The notes beneath the pieces were generated by a model. The model worked only from the letters and a program-made list of their open reading frames with translations. It was not told the DNA's origin and made no database searches. A stretch of 64,000 nucleotides of DNA from Aurelia coerulea. Lineage: Eukaryota > Cnidaria > Scyphozoa > Semaeostomeae > Ulmaridae. The DNA lies in assembly GCA_039566865.1 (NCBI GenBank), contig CM076954.1, positions 10,300,001 to 10,364,000 of the forward strand, in the 5' to 3' direction. Positions 52,856-61,900 of the stretch are shown here, piece after piece. Each line of letters begins with the position of its first letter. The first letter of the stretch is position 1. The position numbers and the translations under genes were made by a program.

Positions 52856-53951
52856 AATTCAAAACAAAAAATATTTGTTTCTGTAGATCTTGCAGCAGTT
52901 GCTGTGGTGAACACTGCAAGTTTCACAGAAGAATCCAGACATGCCCTTATTTCCCAAACTTTTCCATACCATTTCTGAAGGCTGGTTTCTGAGCAGTGCC
53001 AAGTCCCCTGTAAGAATGAAAATTGAAAATATGAGCCACAATATATGTACCAGCTAGTTTTCTTGACATGCAGATATCTCTCCAAAGAGCTAATGAAGAG
53101 CCTTGGAAACTCATTTAAAACTTTGGTAGCTGAAAGTGTCCTAAATTCAAGGAACTGCCTACCAGCCCCAGTCTTTTTAGTTTCAGTATTTTAAAATATA
53201 TGAAAGTTTTAGACAGCTGCTGCATTGTCTCTCCTCTACTTTAAAGGGTTAAAATCTACTATTTCACAGCTAGCTTTCAACCATGCATGCATTTGCTTCT
53301 ATTTGAATTTAAAAAACACAGCACATGTTGGGGCTACAGAATTCAAAGCTATAAATTGGCCCCCCACAAAGAGTTGATCAATATACATGTGTAAACATAA
53401 TGAAATTTTTCAAAGGAATGGCTCCAGCCTATGGTGAAATATTCCACCTAATCAACCAAAACAGAGTGACAAGAAGGTCTAAAGTTTAAAATTAAACCTC
53501 CCGTTTCGCAAAAGTTTTTGGACAGGGCAGAAGGAGTATGAAAATGAAATTCAAAGATAATATGATAATAGAAAATAAAATGTAAAGCATATAATGTAAA
53601 GAGTAGTACCTTCCTCATGAATGCCAACTTGCCCAGGTGATGTGAAGAGTGTCATTCAAAAACCTCTGACTGGTCAGAATAAATTGCAGCAGCGTTGATA
53701 CGAATGTCCTTGAGTTTCGTTACTTGATCAAGCATCAAGGGATGGCCTGAAAAATCAGCGACTTCCATAATCATATCCTGTACGTGCACTAAAGTACAGG
53801 CTCTTCCCTTGAAAAAAGATCAAAGGGCCTTTTCTTGATCCTCAAATATGTTGGGAACCCGAAAATATAACTTAACGATTTCCAATCCTTCCTTAAACTT
53901 CTCAGCGCTCCAAACTAAATTTCTCACAGCAACAACAGCACACTTCGCCAT
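52856..53951 (-). pseudogene. RecQ-like helicase remains (two exons)
   Basis: Block 1 (53951-53652) starts in AAAATGGCGAAG and encodes MAKCAVVAVRN, then LYFRVPNIFEDQEKAL, an in-frame TGA (53822-53820), FFKGRACTL, and PLMLDQVTKLKDIRINAAAI with YSDQSEV. In a shifted frame SARTGYDYGSR marks a degraded Walker A (normally TGYGKS). Block 2 (about 53007-52856), after a TTCTTACAG-like acceptor, encodes EIRACLDSSVKLAVFTTATA and ARST, resembling helicase motif III (TATA). This pattern matches the RecQ-like helicases that are expanded in cnidarians. The stop, the frameshift and the missing exons make it a pseudogene. Another frame (53902-54381, MGSKCSRPEF...) overlaps its start and is unassigned. Confidence 0.55.
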
Positions 53952-54710
53952 TTTTAACCACTTGAGCCAAAACCGGCGGTGTGACAATTGATTGATCAAT
54001 CACGTTAATCCAAACGAGGCTGGACAAGCGTTTCGACTTTGTTGCGCAGACTCTACACTTTAGGATAGTTGAGTCTGCACGCAGGCTACATTGGGAGCAG
54101 AAGTTTTGCCTTTTTCTCGTGGCTAGTATAAAAATGAAACGTGTTGGTTTATCGTTGTCTATTTTCATCAGCCAGAGACAGCAGGTGGTTCTGCGATTCA
54201 AGTTCCCCGCCCACCCGCCACTTTCTTTTCTGCCTCTATTCTTTCCACGGCCGTCGGTCGCGTGACAGGTGCGTTGGCCCGGAAAAAATAATAAAGTATT
54301 TATTTCAGTCCAATCACCGACCTTAAAGCCGTTATTGTTGTTCGTGCTAGCAAATTCCGGGCGGCTGCACTTACTGCCCAATTTTCTAGCAATTAGCTAT
54401 TTCGGACTGTTTCGCAAAATTAGCCAAATTTGCGCTAAAATTCCTTTTGTCGCATTTCTACTCGTTTTCGGAACCGCGCGGACAAAACGTCAATGAGAGT
54501 TTATGTGGATCTTGGCCTTAATGAAGTCAAATGAAGCATTGAAAATCTTGAGGGGTTTTGTCCTGCTGTTTCATTTTAATCAAAGGAACCATTAACCGTC
54601 TATATCAAATTTTTTAAAAAGCTCACAAGAATCCCATTGTTTTAGGAGTCTGTGTAAGGAGCGGGGTGACAGTACTCTCTTAAAGAACGAATTAAAGCAG
54701 TACAACTTAC
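53952..54710. promoter_or_regulatory. GC-rich, CpG-containing stretch upstream of RecQ-like relic
   Basis: About 54140-54480 is much richer in CpG than its surroundings (e.g. CACGGCCGTCGGTCGCGTGAC). It could be an old promoter of the minus-strand RecQ-like gene. No motif decides this. Confidence 0.25.
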
Positions 54711-54795
54711 TCTGATGAATTTGTTAATGTTTTGATTGTCTCCATGAACGTATTGGTTGTTTTGCTTACGTCATCTGAATGAGGCCTCAAATAAA
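54711..54795 (-). CDS. VARS1: Valyl-tRNA synthetase exon (most upstream in window)
   Basis: Acceptor TTTTTCAG, 85 bp, donor GTAAGT. It encodes YLRPHSDDVSKTTNTFMETI and KTLTNSS, with split codons at both ends. The final GA joins the C of the exon at 32560 to give Asp. It aligns with the stretch after ADYNLT in VARS1 (F-L-x-x-x-x-x-x-x-x-x-x-F-x-x-x-x-x-x-L). The ADYNLT exon itself is not found up to 64 kb and should lie beyond. If so, the P2X7-type and Kolobok-type genes sit in the next VARS1 intron. Confidence 0.8.
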
Positions 54796-56013
54796 CTGAA
54801 AAAGACAATGAAAACATGAGTTATAAATAGTGTTCATAATAGTGTTTATTCACAAGATGTGCCAAAAAGATGATATTCTAAAAATAGATTCATTCAGGAA
54901 GTTTATGTGAGATGCCTCGTGGAAGCAAAATTCTCATTTGCCTAACAAAAGAGGTATTAAGTTATTGTAAACAGCAAGGCGCCGAAATGATTTGACCTGC
55001 TGTACATAGAGCACTTCGCGCCTGCGGGTTGTTTTGGAAATCGGAGAGGCCTTCAATTTCGCCGGCGCCCTGCGGCGCCTGGTCTTGACCAATCCATTGT
55101 GATACAGGCCCTATGGGACGCGGCCTGGAAAAAAAGCGCATACAGATCGTGATAACGATGGGACGAGCAATGGCGGAAAATGTTTGGAGGTGATCGTCCT
55201 AACATAATATGGAAAGTACAACATCAAAAATTAGTGCTAAGAGGAAAATTTTGCTCAAAGTCATCGAAATACGACAATAAAAATTGCACAAAAACTGGTC
55301 GCTGCCGCAAAACCATTATTTCAGGAAATATTCTACAGGATATAATCTTCATTTCAAGACAGGTCATTATTCTCGGAAAATTTACGCAGAACTTATTTTT
55401 CTGTTCAAAAGTCTGGATGTTTGCAAAAACAGAAAACGCTGCCTTTTGGCTTGTATTCAGAGCAAGCTCGTGGTAGGGGCAGAAAGAGTGCAAATTGCCT
55501 TTTAATATTTTTATCTGTTGTTCCTCATGGTCTTTTATATTATTAAATTATTTCTCATCTGACAAAATTTGCCTCTTCTCAACGAGAAATCATCCTAGCA
55601 TGAAGATGATTGAAGAATGTTGCGAGCAAAGCAAATTTGAATTGAATTGAATTGTAAATGAAATACTTCTGCAGATAGAAAAGCTAAATTCAAAGAAAGC
55701 ATCGCAGTTAAACAGTATCCCTGCCAAGATCCTTAAAGTGCACATAAACCCAAAATTTTTTATTCCATTTTCCGATAGAACTCACCAAGAAATGCTATTC
55801 TGCCAAAAAAAATATTTGAAAATTATTTTCCAAAGTCGTTTAATAATGCATTTTGTCGAGCTGAGACTGTGGACACTACCGGGCACCTACGGCCTGGGAA
55901 CGAGTGACGTTCACTCAGGATGACAAATGATCAAACGAATTGACCCCATCAGTTGTTACGAGGCCGTCATAGTGAGATTTAGACGAAATCAAAGTTCCGT
56001 AAACTGCACAAAA
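54796..56013. other. Spacer with CpG block and a LINE scrap
   Basis: A GC-rich block at about 55005-55110 precedes GCAATGGCGGAAAATG (55168). A (GAATT)n run lies near 55637. A plus-strand scrap at 55665-55740 (LLQIEKLNSKKASQLNSIPA) resembles the LINE segment before RT motif 1. Confidence 0.4.
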
Positions 56014-58325
56014 ATGAGTTCATGCGAGTCAGAATCATCGGTAGACAGTTTTTCAAGCGTTTCTGTTTCCGAGGACGATCTACCAACCGAATATGAAGGC
56101 CTTGCTGCGAATGAGCTGCCAGCGCACAGTGATGATACGGGCGGCCATGCAGCTGGGCTTTGTGATGACGACCCTCCCGCTGATGAAGCTTTCACGCGAG
56201 AATTTCGTCGAGAGTGTGCAGAAAGACAGGCTAGGTTGGCAGTATTGAAAGATCGTTTCGAGGAGAAAGTTGACATATCACAATGGTAAGTTTTTCAATG
56301 TGATTATTGCTAGTTTATTTGGGATATTCGTCTCCTCATCGCCCTGGGCTGCCAACGAAGTCTAACTGAAGATCGTCACTGACTAAAGAACATGATGGCC
56401 TAACTGACCTAACTGTAAATATTGCAATGTGTGATGGTTGCTCCTGGGCTTCGATATTGTGAACAAAATCGTACACATGCATGATATTGATAAATCATAG
56501 CAAGGGTATCTGTGGAGTATCTCATGCAGAGAGGAATTTTTTTGTTTCCTGTTTCTGTCAAAGAAAGTAGTATTATATCGTTAATTTGGATTTTTGGCCT
56601 ACGTCCAGTCCAGCAGCCTACCATTTTATTGACACGCAATTTTGGAGTGAGTTGTTTGCAGAGAAACGATGGGCACAGAAGAGGAGAAACTGCATGCAGC
56701 TGCAGCTGCAGTGTAGATTAATAAGTCTTTGAATTAAAGTTGAAAACAATAATTTTATTACAAGGAACATTATATATATGGCAGGTTCAATTTTTCAAAA
56801 TAAAGTAAACTACCTTGCCCTGCCTGAGTCAAGAAAGCCAGGAGACTTATCTAATTTACATTCAACAATGTGTTGACACCATACAGTGATAGCCACTCTA
56901 AACTGTTTCATCCTTTCCAACATACAATAGGTGTCATTGTGGCCATTGTTCGCTTGCTTTTCTTGAGTCATCAGAGGAGTATTCTTGTTGCATGGAGATA
57001 CAAGCATGTAAGAATACCCTGCGAAGTGAGATTGTTCTAGAAGATATTGGTGGCGACTATACATGCATCACAGATCATCCAGGATTTGCAGGTGTTTGCT
57101 TGCATAAATGGAGTATAAGGATGGCCGCACCTAGCTTTAAAACCAGGGATTACGTTTCATATTGGCAGAAGGGATCTGAAAATAAGTAATTACTGGATAT
57201 ATAAATTTTTTTTCTAAGTCTGCATGGTTAACCTACTACAGAATAATTTCGACATCTAAACTTGCAGCAGAACATTACCCAGTAGTAAGAGATCAACATA
57301 CTGCACAGTAAGACCTTCAGAAATAAATACCAAACATATTTCAAGCTGCCACTGTAGTGAGCTACAATGCTGCCCCTAATCATATGCACATATCTTTTCC
57401 CATAAGAAACTAAGAATTTTTTTTCTGTGAGTGTCTTGAAAGAGTCCAATTCCAGAGTTTGTCAGGAGTTTCTTAAAGGTTCCAAAACCATCAACATCTT
57501 TACCACCTGTGTCCTTATGAATATTTTAAAACACAGTTTTTGGAACCCTTTCCAATGCTTTTAAACATTCAATTAACTTCCAAGAAATATGATGTAGAAA
57601 GCAAGTGAAATTAAGTAACGATATACCAAAGAAAATCCTATATGGAAATGATTAGTTTCTTGAGCTATTTGGTCCCAGTGGCAGTGCTGGAGTTTTAACT
57701 TTTTGGCAGTCTGAGTGTGCAGTTTCTTACCAATGGTTCCTTGTAAGGAAAATGTGTGTGTATATCACAAGACTGATTTACCACAAATCAGTTTAGTTAA
57801 AATGTTGACACCCTGCTACCTTGATAGAGCTTCACATTTTTTCTATCAAAGTGCAAACAAATATATTTTGATATAACTTCTTGGTTTGTACCTAACATAA
57901 TTCAGTTTATGAAGCAAATCATTATCATTGAATAATACTGTAGATTATTGTGGAAAATTGGTATCTGAGGGCATTTGACCAAGATGCATTGCAATCTATA
58001 ATGGAATCAACGGTGAGTCTATAGAAATTTCATCATTAAACACAACGGATCTTGGTCAAATGCCCCTCAACACCATCTTTTCCATAATCATGTATTTATA
58101 TCATATACAGTATATCACCCATTCAAGAGATATTACAGGTACATCATTTTTCCTTTCAGATTTTTACGGAGTGTGTCATACAGGATTTTTACAAAAATGG
58201 TTTATGGACGCCTTGGGAAGAAACGCATTCCCCTTCCTGCATGCACCTATTCTGCCATTCGACGGCAGTTCCCAGAGAAAAAGTTTACAGGGTTCAAAGA
58301 TAATGTTGAGAAGCATTCTTCTTGA
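56014..58325 (+). CDS. Solo P2X7-type cytoplasmic ballast domain protein
   Basis: Three phase-consistent exons: 56014-56285, 56931-57185, 58160-58325; donors GTAAGT and GTAATT, acceptors CAATAG and CTTTCAG. About 230 residues. Exon 1 gives an acidic Ser-rich leader (MSSCESESSVDSFSSVSVSE) and a basic helix ending DISQW. Exon 2 starts CHCGHC and has EEYSCCMEIQAC, CITDHPGFAGVCL and HKW. Exon 3 has LRSVSYRIFTKMVYGRLGKK, IPLPACTYSAIRRQFP and FTGFK. The order and spacing match the C-terminal ballast of vertebrate P2X7 receptors (CKCGHC, CC, CI, YR, LPSCCRWRIRKEFP, GFK), which binds zinc and guanine nucleotide. No transmembrane or P2X channel part exists here. Zinc binding is likely; function is unknown. 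An in-frame Met lies 29 codons upstream. Confidence 0.85.
57969..58065. repeat. ACCAAGAT hairpin repeat, copy 1
   Basis: Perfect 17-bp inverted repeat GGGCATTTGACCAAGAT (57969-57985 and 58049-58065) around a 63-bp loop, in intron 2 of the P2X7-type gene. Related to copies at about 58695-58830 and 60062-60200. Confidence 0.65.
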
Positions 58326-58689
58326 GACTTTGTGCATCCCCTTGAGCAACAATTCATTTGTTAAATGGACACTTATGTCCTTTCAAGAGGACATTGCACC
58401 TTTTGCATGTTGGTCTCTTCCTTTTTGTTGCTCCTTGTTGCCCTCCTTGGTGAGTATTAATCTCTTAACCTGAAAATTGAATTGAGGTTTTTGACAAAAT
58501 TTTAACTAAGGCTGGCAGTGTCCCTATTGTAATTAGGCTGAAATCTGTCCCAAATTACTGTACATGTCATACAACATACTGTACATACATTAATTATTTG
58601 GTAATACAGGTTTACCTAAAGGCAGCTGATGCTGATTTGGACCTGCAAAGATGTCTACAAATAAAACAATGGACGATACACAATGGAGT

Positions 58690-58835
58690 TGACAAACTTT
58701 TTACCAAGATGCATTGCGTCCAAATTGCGAATTCTAAACAATCCTGTACTAGGAGTTTGATAATAAGAGTGCAATGTATCTCTTGGTGTAAAGAGTTCCT
58801 TGCCACCATCTTTAGCATAATCGTCTATTGAAAGT
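58690..58835. repeat. ACCAAGAT hairpin repeat, copy 2
   Basis: ACTTTTTACCAAGATGCATTGCG on the left and an imperfect inverse (TGCAATGTATCTCTTGGTG) on the right, followed by CACCATCTTTAGCATAATCG, which is shared with copy 3. Confidence 0.5.
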
Positions 58836-58984
58836 GCTTTTTCGTGAGCAATTTTGCATTTTTCCAAATCCCATGTAACATCTAATTTGAGAACGACTTG
58901 AGAAATATGGGCATGAAAGTGTACAGAGTTCAACTGACATCACAAGTCACTGTTTCTTGCAGAAGCATAAAAATATATTTCTGA

Positions 58985-61900
58985 TTAACCCTGAAAAATC
59001 AGCAAAGTTATAGCTTTCAACGAAAATAAATTTGAACCCTGTGACGTTGGAGGAACATCAACCACTGCCATTGATTTCCTTGAAAGTTTCTTGGCAATTG
59101 CTTCATCCCTTGGTTGCCGTTCAAGCATGTCATTCATTGGGGGAGGGGTTTTTTCTTCAAGGGCATGTCTTGCACTTTGCAGGTCTTCCTCACTTGCTTC
59201 AACCATAAGTGTGTACATTTCATCAATATATTCTGGAAGTATAACAGATAGTTAGTTTGTTGAGACAAATCATTTTTTTGCTTACTGTAAAAATCAACTG
59301 GACTATGACCAAACTAAAGAGCAATTGGTAATTGTTCCTTGTAATAATGATTAAATTCATTCCTTATTGTGGAACAGAAACAGTTGATTTTTACACTTCA
59401 AATACATACCTTTCAAGGCAGGATATACAGTACCATTTTTAACTATCAGTAAATAGTAAAGTGTGGTTTGTTTTTCACTTATATAATTATGTTTTTGGAT
59501 ATTATTGTAACTTGGCTAAAATCATCACACAAAACGTTGGCAAACTCGACCTCTTTTTCTTGTCATAAGACCTTTTAGTGTCAAATGTTAAAGGGAATCA
59601 ACATAGTTAAAAGCTGGCCTGGGCCAAGTTGACAATATAATCTATTGTATTCAATAACTTTGATGCCTGCCCTTTCATTGTGTGGCAAAGGAAACAATGG
59701 GTTTGTGGGCGTTTCTTCAGCCTATTTATAGCAGCTTGTGGATATAGCTATGTCTATTCCCTTTAATTTAATTTAGGTCGATCTATCTATATTGAAAGGC
59801 TGCTTCCCCTACACAAAAATTGTCAGACAAGGATTTTACAAAGGAAATTATGCTAACCAAAATTTTGCTTCACACAGCAATCTCTGACAATGGCTCGTCC
59901 ATTTTGAAACTTTGGCCACACAATTTTCACCTGTGTAGTACCATCATCATTATATTTCAAATCCCTTGACAGGTTGTTGTTGAAATGGATTGCAGCAAGG
60001 GCAAGTCTAAAATAAAGCAATGACTCAGTAGATGATGACCTGCTGAAGATTGTGGCAAGAAACTTTTTATCAAGATGTACTGCGTTCTTTAATCAAATTC
60101 CTATACAATCATTAGAGAGAGTAATTTGAATGCATCTTGGTAAAAAGTGCATGCCGCCATCTTTAGCGCAATTGTCTCTTGATACAGTAGATTTGTAACA
60201 AGACCTTCAAGTCAGGATATACCATTTTTTAACTATCAGGAATGGGTCAACAGCAATGGGTGCTCAAGAGATTAGACTTGTGAATTAATACAAATATTTT
60301 AACACAAAAATCCATTATTTTCTGTTTCACATTTGTACCCACTTTACTATGAAAAACTACCACACTTAAGTGGTAAAATTGCAAATCCATTCTCATCAAA
60401 CTAAACCAGTCTCACATGTTTGTCAAATACTCCATAAAGAAGAAAATGTGACCAAATTACCGGCAATACATTCCACTGTGAGAATATGCAATCATCTTTG
60501 GTGCAAATTGGTTGATGACGGAGTGAAAACCTTCCAGAAAACTTGTCTGTGATAATGGTGAAGCCATCTTTATTCCATTTGATAGCCTTTTATCGGTCAA
60601 TGCCTTCTCTACTTTCCTGTATGGAATTGAATCTGAAATGTGAAGAAACTGATCAACCTTCCTTCGCCAGAGAATTTTTTTTCAACATTACCGGATGGGA
60701 ATATTTTGGTACAGTACATGGAAACAAGTACAAGGGGAATGTTAACATTGCTTGTTATGCAAGTTTGTAAAAGGGGGCTGAAGCATCAAACAAATTATTT
60801 TTGTTCAAATATATAAAATTTTCAATGTAACCTATGGTCATTACTATACAGCACTACAGGTACGATACCATGAGGAACGAAAGACAATGACTTCCCCATT
60901 GCCAATATGTAAAAAGATGAAGCATTAAACTCTATACAGTCGCATTACGAACAATTACAAATTAATGGATACTACAGTATGCTAGATTCTGTCTCATATC
61001 AGATGTCGGTCAGGGTTGCAATGAGTTGAAAGATGTCATGAGTGCAAATCATTTTATTGTTGATTGTTGATGAAGCAAATAGATTTCTGATAACATTTCT
61101 TCAATCTAGCAAATGATTCGACCCTAGTAGATGCTATAATTACTATGTGTCTTGGCCACCACTCTAATTTAAGAGTTTGAATACATGTGAACAGAAGTCA
61201 TCACATCTGCAGAGAAAGTCTGCAGCACCATCTTACCTACTGTTAGCCATCTCTTTTCACCAATTTCACCATGTGCGCACTTGTTAAATAACTGATCATT
61301 CAAATCTGTGTGTTTGTCAAGGATATGGCTCAGAAACACCTTAAACTTTGCCAAGATGACATCGCCATCTCCATCCTCTGTAGTTGTTGCACTCCAGTGT
61401 AAATGGTTAATGCAAGATTGCACCCAGTCTGATACGATTTCACAGTCTTTCTGCTTTGCAATGCCGTTGAGGACTTTACGAATTTCTAAAAAAATGAACA
61501 AACAACTTTCCACCTTCCATCACTTTTGAGATGATAAAAATAAGCTATGTAGTATAAATACAGCATAATAGTTGGTAAAATTTGTAATTAAACTTGAAGG
61601 TAGATAAAGAGTCAGATGCAAAAACTGAAACTTCTCTTAGCACACCAGAAGGTTTGTTTTTTGCATCTGTTTCTTCTAGTATCTGTCTTTATATACAAAT
61701 AATAAAGATTTTACTTTTTTTCAAATGCCAGAGATCAAAATGATGTATAATGTCTAAGTGTTCCTCTCTCATATTTGCAGCAATAGACAAATGACGATCT
61801 GAGATGAAATGTGACACAGACATTCCTGATTGTAGAATAGATGCCATTGCTTTCTTGAAACCAAACAACTCCATTGCTTGACTGCTTCCGGCTTCATTTT

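Noticed and set aside
53902..54381. 159-residue minus-strand ORF starting MGSKCSRPEF as a separate gene
   Set aside because: It overlaps the RecQ-like start in another frame, and has no family match or clear splice structure. Left unassigned.
56810..57064. 84-residue minus-strand ORF with a plausible donor as a gene or VARS1 exon
   Set aside because: Overlaps exon 2 of the P2X7-type gene on the opposite strand and does not match VARS1.
60370..60770. Two plus-strand ORFs (60 and 75 residues)
   Set aside because: Antisense to a Kolobok-type exon and intron; no similarity.
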